Positions 53,669 through 63,227 of a stretch of 64,000 nucleotides of DNA are shown here, piece by piece. The notes under the pieces were generated by a model. That model saw only the letters and a program-made list of their open reading frames with translations. It did no database searches and was not told where the DNA came from. Within the stretch, counting starts at the first letter, position 1, and every line of letters begins with the position of its first letter. The position numbers and the translations under genes are program-made. Source of the stretch: Chitinophagaceae bacterium (GTDB lineage: Bacteria; Bacteroidota; Bacteroidia; Chitinophagales; Chitinophagaceae); contig JADJPV010000002.1 of the NCBI GenBank assembly GCA_016713085.1, forward strand, positions 930,001 through 994,000. The letters are read 5' to 3'.

Positions 53669-54691
53669 ATGGAATGGATTGACTTTAGAAGTGACACTGT
53701 GACTAAACCTACAAAACAAATGCTGGAAGCCATGATGCAGGCAAAGGTTGGCGATGATGTCTTCAGTGAAGATGAAACTGTTAATAAACTCGAAGAAACC
53801 GCTGCTGCCATGTTTGGAATGGAAGCTGGGTTATTTTGTGCAAGTGGAACGATGACGAACCAGATTGCAATTAAGGTTCACACAAACCCAGGTGATGAGG
53901 TTATTTGTGATGAACTTTCGCATGTGTACCAGTATGAAGGCGGAGGAATTGCGTTTAATTCAGGATCTTCTGTTCAGCTATTGCATGGAAACAGGGGTCG
54001 TGTTACTGCATTACAGGTAGCTGAAGGAATTAATAATCCTGACGATATACATAAAGCCATTTCAAGTCTTGTTGTTTTGGAAAATACAAGTAACCGAGGT
54101 GGCGGAAGCTGCTATGAATTGTCTGATATTCAATCAATCAAACAAATTTGTCTAAAAAATGAACTGATACTTCATTTAGATGGAGCCAGGCTCTTTAATG
54201 CGCTTGTTGCCAAACAACAAACAGCGAAAGAATATGGTCAGATATTCCATTCAATTTCCATTTGCCTCAGCAAAGGTTTAGGTGCGCCGGTTGGCAGTGT
54301 TTTACTGGGAACCAAAGAGGTGATCAAAAAAGCAAGAAGAGTTAGAAAGGTATTTGGCGGAGGTATGAGGCAGGCAGGTTTTATTGCTGCAGGTGGTTTA
54401 TACGCTTTAGAGAATCATGTTGAACGGCTTGCTACTGATCATCTTCATGCTAAACAAATTGAGCAGGCTCTTCTCTCCCATCCAAAAGTTGAAACAGTAT
54501 TACCTGTGGAAACTAATATCATCATCTTTACCATGAAAGAAGGAATTTCAGCAGCTCAGTTTGTTGAGCAATTAAAGGAGAAAGGAATTTTGTGTTTTAC
54601 CATGGGCAAAAATCAAATACGATTTGTTACACATTTGGATATAACTGAAGGGATGATTCAGCGAACTATCGATATTCTCCAAAAACAATAA
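53669..54691 (+). CDS. ltaE: Low-specificity L-threonine aldolase
   Basis: A 340-residue PLP enzyme of fold type I that splits threonine to glycine and acetaldehyde. DFRSDTVTKPTKQMLEAM and VGDDVFSEDETVNKLEE open the protein; LFCASGTMTNQIAI binds the cofactor phosphate; LHLDGARLFNAL stacks on the ring; SICLSKGLGAPVGSVLLG has the Schiff-base Lys. The length and every motif fit the family. It stands alone with its own promoter and terminator. Confidence 0.93.
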   Translation: MEWIDFRSDTVTKPTKQMLEAMMQAKVGDDVFSEDETVNKLEETAAAMFGMEAGLFCASGTMTNQIAIKVHTNPGDEVICDELSHVYQYEGGGIAFNSGSSVQLLHGNRGRVTALQVAEGINNPDDIHKAISSLVVLENTSNRGGGSCYELSDIQSIKQICLKNELILHLDGARLFNALVAKQQTAKEYGQIFHSISICLSKGLGAPVGSVLLGTKEVIKKARRVRKVFGGGMRQAGFIAAGGLYALENHVERLATDHLHAKQIEQALLSHPKVETVLPVETNIIIFTMKEGISAAQFVEQLKEKGILCFTMGKNQIRFVTHLDITEGMIQRTIDILQKQ

Positions 54692-54717
54692 AGCCCCGAT
54701 TCGGGGCTTTATTGTTT
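54683..54717. terminator. Bidirectional terminator between ltaE and the processing protease
   Basis: AAACAATAAAGCCCCGA and TCGGGGCTTTATTGTTT form an almost perfect 35-bp palindrome with A/T runs on both sides, serving two convergent genes. Confidence 0.85.
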
Positions 54718-54730
54718 GCTGAATCATATT

Positions 54731-56899
54731 TTAATTCTTTCTGTCAGAAAGTTTATTCTGTGCAATATAATACTGCTGAATCATATCATTCATCACATTG
54801 ACTGTTTCACCTAAATGAAGATCAGTTTTCAAACGGTTGATGAAAGCAGTGTTTCTTTCTTCTTTGCCTTTATCTCCACTGATCCGCTGCAGATCAACAG
54901 CCAGGCTTGTAACTTCAAGTGGGGTTTGCATCCTGGTTAAAGAATCAATCGTTTTGATTGTGTTACTTAATGTTTTCTTATCCTGACGGTATTTTGTGAT
55001 ATTCAAAGAATATGCCTTGTCATTATATTTTGAAAGCCAGTCAGTATTTTCTTTAATCAGCTGAAAGGATTTATTCTGCTTCACTCTCTCATTGCTGCGG
55101 TTGATGACATTGTTCAAATCAAAATCACTTTTCCAAACCTTGTACTGTGTGCTGTTGATTTCATCCCATGCCAATGCATCAGGGTCATCTTTTTCACGCA
55201 GCTTCAGGTATTCATACTGGTCAGGTAAAACAATATCAGAACTAACTCCTTTCAATTGTGTGCTTGCACCACTGATACGATAGAATTTCTGCAAGGTTAG
55301 TTTGATATCACCCAATTCAGAAGCATTACCACTTGTCCAGCTGGTACGTTCCAGCTGAATACTGCGTTGTACTGTTCCTTTACCGTAAGTAGTTGTGCTG
55401 CCAATTACCAGTCCACGTTTGTAATCCTGGATCGCTGCTGCAAAGATTTCAGAAGCCGAAGCACTGAACTCATTTACCATTACAGTTAAAGGCCCGTTCC
55501 ATAATACATTGTTATCTCTGTCACGCAGAATAGATGGAGCTTCATCCCTGCTTTTTACCTGCACAACAGGTCCATCTTCAATGAACAAGCCAACCATTTG
55601 TACCACATCCATTAATGATCCGCCACCATTTAAGCGCAAATCGAGGATGATGCCATTGATTCCTTCCTGTTTCAGCTTAACAATTTCTTTTGCTACATCT
55701 GCTGCACAACGGGCTCCATTTGGATCCTGGAAGTTTGCATAGAATTCAGGCAGGAAGATGTATCCAATCTTATAATTATCTGGTCCTTTAATGATCGTGC
55801 TCTTCGCAAAAGTTTCATCGAGGTTAATTTTTTCACGGATAATTGACACGACTTTTATTTCACCACTTGCTTTTTTAATCGTCAATCTTACTTCCGTATC
55901 CTTTTTACCCCTGATCAAACGAACAGCATCAGGAACTTCAAATCCTGTAAGATCCTGGGGGTCATCTTTACCCTGGGCAACTTTTTGAATAATATCACCA
56001 ATTTGAATCTGGCCTGATTTAGCTGCGGGACTTCCTGTAACAATCGTCGCCACTTTAATATTCCCTTCCTCTTCTGTTAAAGAAGCTCCAATACCAAAAA
56101 ATTCTCCGCTCATCTGTTCATCAAACGAACGCTTTTCAATGGGTGGGAAATAAGTTGTATGCGGATCCATTGATTCAGTAATATCATTTACAAACAGGTT
56201 GAAACGGTCTTCATCTTTAAACCTGTTGCGGAAACGGTCAAACATTTTATCCAGTGACTTACTTACTTTCTCTCTTGCTTCTTTTTCCAGTTCCACATTT
56301 GTCTTAGCTGTAAACCCTTCTTTTCCTTTGTTCTTTTCCTGTTGTTCAATCAAGTCAACATAGGTGCTGAGTGTCATATACTTCAGCTTTTTGCGCCACA
56401 CTTCTTTGCGGGCTGCTTCGGTTTTTGCAAACACCGTTTTTTCTTCATCATCAGAATAAGACTCCTCTGTGTTAAAATCGAAAGGTTTCTGCAGAATTTC
56501 TTTGTACAGCATCGATGCTTCCTGTACTCTTTGTATATAAAGCTTATTGAAGAGATAGAATGATTCTAATTTTGAACCATGTATCTCGTCATCAATCTTT
56601 GTATCAAATTTTTTGAGTTGACTGACGTCCGCTTCCAGGAAATAAGTTTTATCGGGGTCTAAACTTTTCAGGTATTTTGCAAACACTTCTTTTGAAAAGG
56701 TATCATCAATCTTTTTGGGATTGAAATGACCTTCTTCAAGGAATTCTCCCACCAATTGCAGGATACGTTCAAAACGGCTGCCGGGTTCTTTACGGGTAGA
56801 GAATGAATAACATGCAAAAAAAACACTGCTTCCGAGAAGCAGTACTAAAATGAGCATCAGGCTTTTTTTACTAAACATATATTTTATTAGGGTTGACAT
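54731..56899 (-). CDS. Carboxy-terminal processing (tail-specific) protease, S41 family
   Basis: A 722-residue periplasmic protease. The signal or anchor is LMLILVLLLGSSVFFACYSF. The N-terminal helical region is followed by a PDZ domain (MSGEFFGIGASLTEEEGNIKVATIVTGSPAAKSGQIQIGDIIQKV). The S41 core has GIILDLRLNGGGSLMDVVQMVGLF, VNEFSASASEIFAAAIQDYKRG with the catalytic Ser, and TTTYGKGTVQRSIQL with the catalytic Lys. A C-terminal DUF3340-type helical part follows (VKQNKSFQLIKENTDWLSKY), so it is a Prc-like long form that trims or degrades proteins by their C-termini. Confidence 0.93.
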   Translation of the reverse strand: MSTLIKYMFSKKSLMLILVLLLGSSVFFACYSFSTRKEPGSRFERILQLVGEFLEEGHFNPKKIDDTFSKEVFAKYLKSLDPDKTYFLEADVSQLKKFDTKIDDEIHGSKLESFYLFNKLYIQRVQEASMLYKEILQKPFDFNTEESYSDDEEKTVFAKTEAARKEVWRKKLKYMTLSTYVDLIEQQEKNKGKEGFTAKTNVELEKEAREKVSKSLDKMFDRFRNRFKDEDRFNLFVNDITESMDPHTTYFPPIEKRSFDEQMSGEFFGIGASLTEEEGNIKVATIVTGSPAAKSGQIQIGDIIQKVAQGKDDPQDLTGFEVPDAVRLIRGKKDTEVRLTIKKASGEIKVVSIIREKINLDETFAKSTIIKGPDNYKIGYIFLPEFYANFQDPNGARCAADVAKEIVKLKQEGINGIILDLRLNGGGSLMDVVQMVGLFIEDGPVVQVKSRDEAPSILRDRDNNVLWNGPLTVMVNEFSASASEIFAAAIQDYKRGLVIGSTTTYGKGTVQRSIQLERTSWTSGNASELGDIKLTLQKFYRISGASTQLKGVSSDIVLPDQYEYLKLREKDDPDALAWDEINSTQYKVWKSDFDLNNVINRSNERVKQNKSFQLIKENTDWLSKYNDKAYSLNITKYRQDKKTLSNTIKTIDSLTRMQTPLEVTSLAVDLQRISGDKGKEERNTAFINRLKTDLHLGETVNVMNDMIQQYYIAQNKLSDRKN

Positions 56900-57076
56900 A
56901 ATACAATTCCGTAAAAATAACGAGAAAAGATGAGGGCTTATTGGCCGTTTGTACTTTTATTTGCTTTTAACAAGCCCTTAGCTAGGTATATATTGAAAAA
57001 ATTGAGCCAGATTTTCCCCCGTTCACGTATTGATCCGGGAAAATCAGGGATATTCACAAGCTCGGCTCTTAGAATG

Positions 57077-59750
57077 TTATTTCAGGTGAATAATTCTCAG
57101 ACAGTCAATCATTGCCTGGTTGATTTCTCCATTCATGTTTTCATTAAAATCCTCCAGCGACACTGTTATAACATGTTCACCCTTTGCTAAGTTCACTTTC
57201 ATGGCATTGCTGAAGCCCCAGTTGCTCCATTCTTCCTTTCCCCTTTGTGGAAAAACAATTGCATTGATTCTCTTACCGTCAACTGAAAGTGTCCGAATAG
57301 CACATTTGTTTTCCGTATTGGTTGGCCCGTTACCATTGGCGTAGCGGAAGTCAATGGCATAGTAGCCATCAGCGGCTGCCTTTACTTTAAACTGAACAAC
57401 TTTATTTACTGTGGTGCTGATTTCAATAAAGCCATCACCCGTAAAGCCCTTATAACCTTTTGTTGATTTTTCCGCAACATTTTCAGCAGGCAGCACCTGT
57501 ACATATTGATCAGCAACTACAACAACCGGCTCTGATGCAAAGGACCCGTTATTATTTTTATCTAAAGCAATTACCTGGTATTCGGCATATACACCGGGCT
57601 TAACTGTTACCGACGGCTGAGATGTTTTAATTAGTTTTTTTCCATTCATCAGAACCATATAAACAGTTGCTTTTTCAATTGGCTCCCAAGATAATTTCTG
57701 ATTGTCGTATTTCAATACCGGTGCAGGTAATGTAAATACAACCGGCTGCTGATTGGTTGCTGCATTTACATCCGCCTGGTTGTTTAATACAATTTTAATG
57801 CTGTGCTTTCCTGCAAATGTTTCAGGAATTTCAAACAGCGAAGTTTTCTTTCCATCTAACTCAAATGAAACAATTTTATTTCCATATCCATTGAGTTCAA
57901 TATCAAGTATTGCATTGCGGTAATGAAAATTATTCAGAGTTCGTTTGCCCTGCATTGCTTTTGGAACAAATGGTTGAAACGCCAGTTTACCATCTTCAAA
58001 CCTGATTCCGAATAATACTTTATGAATAATGCTGATGTTTCCTGATAAACTCCACAGCATAATACTTGAGTTAATCTGGGTTCCGTTAAAGTCGCCGTTT
58101 TCAGCAACAAAATTTTCCTTGTTGGTAAGGAACAATGCAGCGGGACGATAAATAGCATTGATACTTTCCATTACTGATTTTTCATTCCCCACTCCTGCTG
58201 CAGCCCATAACCAATAGGTTTGTACAAATGGCCATACGGCATTGTTATGATAAGGAGGAATATTTGGAATCTCTGGATAAATACAGGGAATACCAAATGA
58301 TGTAACAGGTGTACTTGCAATGATTTGTTTGGCTCTTGCTGCATCTGCAATTCCAAATAACACACACAAAGCTTCACCTAAAGCTTCAGCTCTTGGTGAA
58401 ACAATTTTGAAATTACGACCGTATAAAAACTGGGCATAATAACCTTTCTCCGGTATCCACAAATATTTATTAATGCCTGTTTTTATTTTTTCTGCAACGA
58501 GTTTGTGTTTGTCGCTAACCTGTTTCTGTTTTAATACTGTTGCCATTTTTGAAAGAATGATATTGGCCTGGTAATGCACTGCGTTTGTTCCGAGGCATTC
58601 ACTTTCAAAAATATCAGCCGGCTGCATCCATTTAGGATAGGTTTGTTCACGCCAGTCAAGAAAAGATGATTCACCTTTTACCATTCCTGTTACAGGATCA
58701 TATGCATTCTGCAAATCATCTTCAATGGAATTTTTAATGATGATGTATGCTTGTTCCAGCCAGTCTTTATTGCCGGTGGCTTTATATACTTCCCAGGCAG
58801 CTACGGCCCAAACCATACGATCAGTAGAGTTTGGCCATGCACCACCGGTACCTGTATCCTGGATCACTTTCTTTTTCTTATTTACTTTCCGAAGCAAACT
58901 GTTCATGGCAACTCTTGGATGCAAATAAGCCATTGAAAGAATAATACTGTAACTCACATCTCTTGTCCACACACCGCTCCACTCCTTTCCTGTTCTGAAT
59001 GTACTGTCGGCCTCAATAGCTTTCAGCATTTCTTCAAGCGAGAGATTATAAATGGCATTCGATAAAAGAAAGCTTGACTGATACTGAGGATAAGCTGAAA
59101 TATCTTTTGATAATTTCCATTCAGCATCGGTGTGTTTTTCATCCGACTGTTTATTCAGTACCAGCGTTGTTTCATAAATACCATCAGCATCATTGTCCTG
59201 TAACTTTAATTCATCATGATGATAGAGATTGTCAAAGTCCCACATCAATGGCGCTGCACTGCCGGCTACATAAACTCCTTTAAAATCTTCTTTATAAATT
59301 TTGTCACCGCTGAACGTTGTGTAAAAACCTCTTTCTCTGAACTGCTGAAGTACATCTCTCAAATCCAATCGGATTTTTAATGAAGTATTGGGAGTAAGAA
59401 ACTTTGTTCCTGCTGAAGTTTGATTGAATTGTGTACCGAATTTAATAATGGGTGTCTCCGCCATTCCATTCTTTGCATCAACCGTAAAGCGGTGATCTTT
59501 TCCCGACAGCATTTCATTATCTCTTCCATTGATAGCGAATTTGAAAATGATATCGGCTGATTGAAATTCGTTTGCCGGACTTTTGTAATTGCTTTTAATA
59601 TGGGTGGATGAAAGAGCAACGGCTTCATTCTTTCCCTGTATAACTTTATCAGGATAAATGCTGAAAGCAGGTGATTGATAAATGGGTTTGCTGGCTAAAA
59701 CTCTCACTGATCATTGCTGTAAAGCAACAGAAAAAAAACAATCGTTTCAT
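57077..59750 (-). CDS. Large secreted glycosidase-like protein ((alpha/alpha)6 barrel) with C-terminal carbohydrate-binding-like domain; frame broken near the start
   Basis: About 890 residues. The signal peptide MKRLFFFCCFTAMISESFSQ starts at ATG 59750; it is one frame away from the body, which begins KPIYQSPAFSIYPDKVIQG, with a length error near 59684-59689. The central region has EWSGVWTRDVSYSIILSMAYL, GGAWPNSTDRMVWAVAAWEVY and SSFLDWREQTYPKWM, reminiscent of six-hairpin glycosidases (glucoamylase, trehalase or rhamnosidase-like). A linker with Fn3-like strands and a C-terminal CBM6/35-like sandwich (FTGDGFIEISTTVNKVVQFKV, YYAIDFRYANGNGPTNTENK) follow. The exact GH family is not assigned. 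Confidence 0.7.
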
Positions 59751-59914
59751 GTGTTTATTATTTTTTTTTGCCACATAGTATGCCCATAATCATCTTCAGT
59801 TGGCAAACAATTGTTTATGGGTATTTCATAAATTTTTTTATTCGATAACATCAATTTCGCATTCGAACTGTCCTGTAAATTTACCTGTATTTCAAATTGT
59901 ATGCAGCAAAGAAA

Positions 59915-60867
59915 CTATTTCTTCTTTTTAATGATGAATACTCCCGGCACGGGCCTTTCACCTTCTTTATCACTCGGCTTGATCGTTTCCTTTCCATTCA
60001 CCAGCATACAACTGCTACCGCCACCATCGAGGTTTAATGCTTCCACACAACCAAGATCAAGCAGCATCTTTGCCAGTTGAGTTAAGGAAGCTCCTTCTGC
60101 CAGGCCCGGAAACCTTCCCTGCACTACAAGAATGATCAGTTTGCCATCGGCTGTATAACCCATGGCTGTACGTGGATGTTTGTCATCAATGGCTTTACCA
60201 GTGAACATGCGTTCTTCGTTATTGCTGATGCTGATCTTTGAATTTTGAATCAATGCAGGACCTCCGCCAATTGCTGTTTGCATTTTCCATTTTTTTGCAC
60301 CAGCCACTTTTGACCGATCAATTTTAGAAGAACTGGAATCTTTAAAAACAACAGGAGCATTTTCAAATGCTTTAGCATAACGAGATGAAGAATCAGTGTG
60401 CAACCATGCTACATCTGCTTCTCTTTTTTTACTGATGCCGATCGCTGAACGGAATGTATGAATATAAGTCAGTGTGTCTTTTCCTTTCAAAGCTGTTGAG
60501 TGAACATTGTACGAAACCAGTTTGCCGTTTTTTATAACCGTATTCAGATTACGGTTTGTAGCAAAATCAAAAAAAGTTCCATTTACAACAAGAGGCGGCT
60601 GCTCATTCTTTTCGTAAAACTGCTTAGGTGTAAATCTTCTTTTGAAGGTAGTATCGGTTGTAAAATTCAGTTTCCTGTCTTTCAAATCAGCAATTACATA
60701 ATATGGCCATTGGGTTTGCCATCAATTGAATCATTTGTTTTGTACACATGCATGGAAGAAGGAAGTTCACCATACTGTGCATCCGCATTTTGCCAGTTGA
60801 GTTGACCGAAACAAAAAGGAGCAGCTGTAAAATACAACACTGCTCCTGCAATTATTTTCTTCATCAT
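59915..60867 (-). CDS. Phosphodiester glycosidase family (NAGPA domain) secreted protein, frame broken
   Basis: The signal peptide MMKKIIAGAVLYFTAAPFCFGQ starts at ATG 60867. The first frame stops at 60694 after KPNG; the continuation PYYVIADLKDRKLNFTTDTTF is one frame over, restored by one base near GGCC at 60705-60708. The domain core is PPLVVNGTFFDFATNRNLNTVIKNG, QTAIGGGPALIQNSKI, HPRTAMGYTADGKLIILVVQGR and VEALNLDGGGSSCMLVNGKET, the NAGPA/DUF2233 signature of enzymes uncovering or cleaving phosphodiester-linked sugars. It starts 4 bp after lipA, so they form one transcript. Substrate unknown. Confidence 0.82.
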
Positions 60868-60871
60868 TCTG

Positions 60872-61801
60872 TTAGGAAATAAGTTGAGTTTTTTCTTCCA
60901 GCCATTTTTCTCTTCCGTATCCCGGAACCACATGCTTTTCGCTGTGATAGCTTGAACGTACAAGAGGGCCGCTTTCTACATAATCCAATCCAATGCTGTA
61001 ACCAATCTCCCTGTATTCAGCAAATTCATCAGGATGTACAAAACGCTGTACAGCTAAATGTTTTTTTGATGGTTGCAGGTACTGACCAATCGTTACGACA
61101 TCTACCCCATTATTCTTCATATCTGTCAGCGTCTGAATCACTTCTTCTTTTGTTTCACCCAAACCAAGCATGATACCGCTTTTTACACGCATACCTTTTT
61201 CTTTCAGATAACGGAGTACTTCCATACTTCTCCAGTACTTGGCCTGGATCCTCACCTGTCTTGTTAAACGCTCAACAGTTTCAATATTATGCGATACAAT
61301 TTCGGGATGTGCCTCAACAATGCGCTGTACATTTTCCATCTGTCCTTTAAAATCAGGGATCAGCGTTTCCAGTGTTGTTTCGGGGTTCAGGGTTTTAATG
61401 GCCCTGATGGTATTGAACCAGATGATACTTCCGCCATCCTGTATTTCATCCCTGTCAACAGAAGTAACAACAGCATGCTTCACTTTCATGAGATGGATTG
61501 CTTCAGCAACACGTTGGGGTTCATCCCAATCAACAGGATCGGGCCGGCCGGTAGCAACTGCACAAAAACCGCAGCTCCTGGTACAGGTATTGCCAAGAAT
61601 CATGAATGTGGCTGTTCCTTCACCCCAGCATTCGCCCATATTGGGGCAATTGCCGCTTTCACAAATGGTATGAAGTTTATTTTTATCTACGAGGTTACGT
61701 ACATGGCGGTAAGAATCACCAATAGGTAAACGTACTCTTAACCAATCCGGTTTTTTTAATTTCTGCTCTGCGGCAGCTTCTGTCGCTACAATTTCCTGCA
61801 T
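60872..61801 (-). CDS. lipA: Lipoyl synthase
   Basis: A 309-residue radical SAM enzyme inserting two sulfurs into octanoyl groups. The auxiliary cluster Cys are in CESGNCPNMGECWGEGTATFM, the radical SAM cluster in CTRSCGFCAVATG, and the C-terminal Ser ligand in LVRSSYHSEKH. Also HNIETVERLTRQVR and SGIMLGLGETKEEV. Full length and intact. Promoter at 61824-61831. Confidence 0.96.
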   Translation of the reverse strand: MQEIVATEAAAEQKLKKPDWLRVRLPIGDSYRHVRNLVDKNKLHTICESGNCPNMGECWGEGTATFMILGNTCTRSCGFCAVATGRPDPVDWDEPQRVAEAIHLMKVKHAVVTSVDRDEIQDGGSIIWFNTIRAIKTLNPETTLETLIPDFKGQMENVQRIVEAHPEIVSHNIETVERLTRQVRIQAKYWRSMEVLRYLKEKGMRVKSGIMLGLGETKEEVIQTLTDMKNNGVDVVTIGQYLQPSKKHLAVQRFVHPDEFAEYREIGYSIGLDYVESGPLVRSSYHSEKHVVPGYGREKWLEEKTQLIS

Positions 61802-61823
61802 AATTAGATCAACAAGTGAGGGG

Positions 61824-61831
61824 CAAAGTTA
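61824..61831 (-). promoter_or_regulatory. -7 element (TAACTTTG) for lipA
   Basis: TAACTTTG on the minus strand ends 22 bp before the lipA ATG at 61801. Confidence 0.5.
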
Positions 61832-61894
61832 GTTGATACGGGCGAAAGATTTAAACCTTGGTTTTTCGCTCAATTTCCATGTTACCAATACAAA

Positions 61895-62719
61895 TTACTT
61901 TCGTTTACCAAAGAGGATGGCTACATATCCATTAAAAAATACCTGGCTGTTCTTGTTTTTGAGCATGATATTAATTTCACGGCTGTAGGCTTCAAGGTTC
62001 ATTCCAACTTCAATGGCCGATACCATTTCATTAAAACGGCCATAATCAAACCGCAATGCTGCTTTTACATGCGCACCGGGTACAACTTTTAACTGGTTCC
62101 AGCCATAACGCAAACCAGTGCCCTGGATAATATTTCCGGGAGCAAGAAAGGCCACACTGTCTTCAACAGAATATTTAATATCCCTGGTACCATCAGGACC
62201 TGAATCCTGTACTCTTACATAATATGGGCGCTCAAGGCCAATTGAAATTCCACCTGCATAGATAGCAGAAACGGCAACCCCGTTTTTATTTGTTTTACCA
62301 CCCAGTAAACGCTGCTGACCAAATGTTGGTTTTAACTGGTAAAAGCTGTTTTGTTTTCCATATACATAAGGACTGCCAATTTGCAGAAAGCCGCTGTTAC
62401 TTAAAATATTATTCAGCTTTTTTTCTTTGGGATGTTTCTTTTCACCAAACTCTAAAGAAAACAGGTTAGTAGTACTCACACTCTTCAGATAACCCTTTTC
62501 ATACAGGATACTCCAGCCATCGGTATTTAACCGGAAGCCGAATACACTCTGTTTATTAAATACCAATGCACCTTCTTCCTGTTGACGGATCAGGTTGTTT
62601 ATTTTTTCACGCCGTGCTTCTTTCTTTTCGTCACGTTCACTTTTCTTTTTTGGCTGATCCTGTGCAAATAAACTGAAGGCTGAGATCGTTAAACAAAAAC
62701 CGATGATTAATCTTTTCAC
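61895..62719 (-). CDS. Secreted, probably outer-membrane, hypothetical protein
   Basis: A 274-residue protein with a signal peptide (MKRLIIGFCLTISAFSLFAQ) and a charged helical stretch after it (KKKSERDEKKEARREKINNLIRQQEEG). Strand-like segments follow: FGFRLNTDGWSILYEKGYL, LLGGKTNKNGVAVSAIYAGGISIGLERPYYVRV and AALRFDYGRFNEMVSAIEVGMNLEAY, ending with FNGYVAILFGKRK. The pattern suggests an outer-membrane barrel. No family name is recognised. Confidence 0.65.
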   Translation of the reverse strand: MKRLIIGFCLTISAFSLFAQDQPKKKSERDEKKEARREKINNLIRQQEEGALVFNKQSVFGFRLNTDGWSILYEKGYLKSVSTTNLFSLEFGEKKHPKEKKLNNILSNSGFLQIGSPYVYGKQNSFYQLKPTFGQQRLLGGKTNKNGVAVSAIYAGGISIGLERPYYVRVQDSGPDGTRDIKYSVEDSVAFLAPGNIIQGTGLRYGWNQLKVVPGAHVKAALRFDYGRFNEMVSAIEVGMNLEAYSREINIMLKNKNSQVFFNGYVAILFGKRK

Positions 62720-62822
62720 AAGTTTGGTATTGATGTTACAAAGTAAATTTACAGATTAAAACGATAGATGCAGCATTGTGGTATCTTGCTGCCTCAAACT
62801 TTCAAGAATAATTCACAAGTTT

Positions 62823-63227
62823 ATGACATCTTCTATTCTGTACAAGGGTGAGTTAAGAACTTCAGCCACCCATTTACAAAGTAATACAACCATCGAAACC
62901 GATGCACCTCTCGATAACCAGGGAAAAGCCGAACGTTTTTCTCCTACTGATCTTGTTGCAACGGCATTGGGCAGCTGTATGCTTACCATTATGGGCATCA
63001 AAGCAAGAGATATGGGTATTGATCTCACCAATGTTAAAATTGATATTCAGAAACACATGAAAAGCGACCCGAGAAGAATTGGAGGAGTTGATGTGAGTTT
63101 TCATTTCCCTGCCCATTTGCAGTTAGATGAAAAACAACGGACGATTTTACAGAATGCAGCACTTACATGCCCTGTTGCCAAAAGTCTTCATGCAGATATT
63201 GAACAGAATGTAGTGTTTAACTGGTAA
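62823..63227 (+). CDS. OsmC family peroxidase-like protein
   Basis: A 134-residue OsmC/Ohr-fold protein. The two redox Cys are visible in LVATALGSCMLTIMGIKARDM and LQNAALTCPVAKSLHADIEQNV; SPTDLVATALG before the first Cys is typical. These proteins detoxify organic hydroperoxides, though YhfA-like members differ. I chose ATG 62823 (MTSSILYKGELRTSATH) over 62778, as the extra 15 residues are not family-like. The 3' end overlaps the convergent DUF2851 gene by 40 nt. Confidence 0.88.
   Translation: MTSSILYKGELRTSATHLQSNTTIETDAPLDNQGKAERFSPTDLVATALGSCMLTIMGIKARDMGIDLTNVKIDIQKHMKSDPRRIGGVDVSFHFPAHLQLDEKQRTILQNAALTCPVAKSLHADIEQNVVFNW

Noticed and set aside
56930..57190. Rightward 86-codon ORF upstream of the processing protease
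   Set aside because: Its second half is antisense to the glycosidase-like gene and it has no family-like features.
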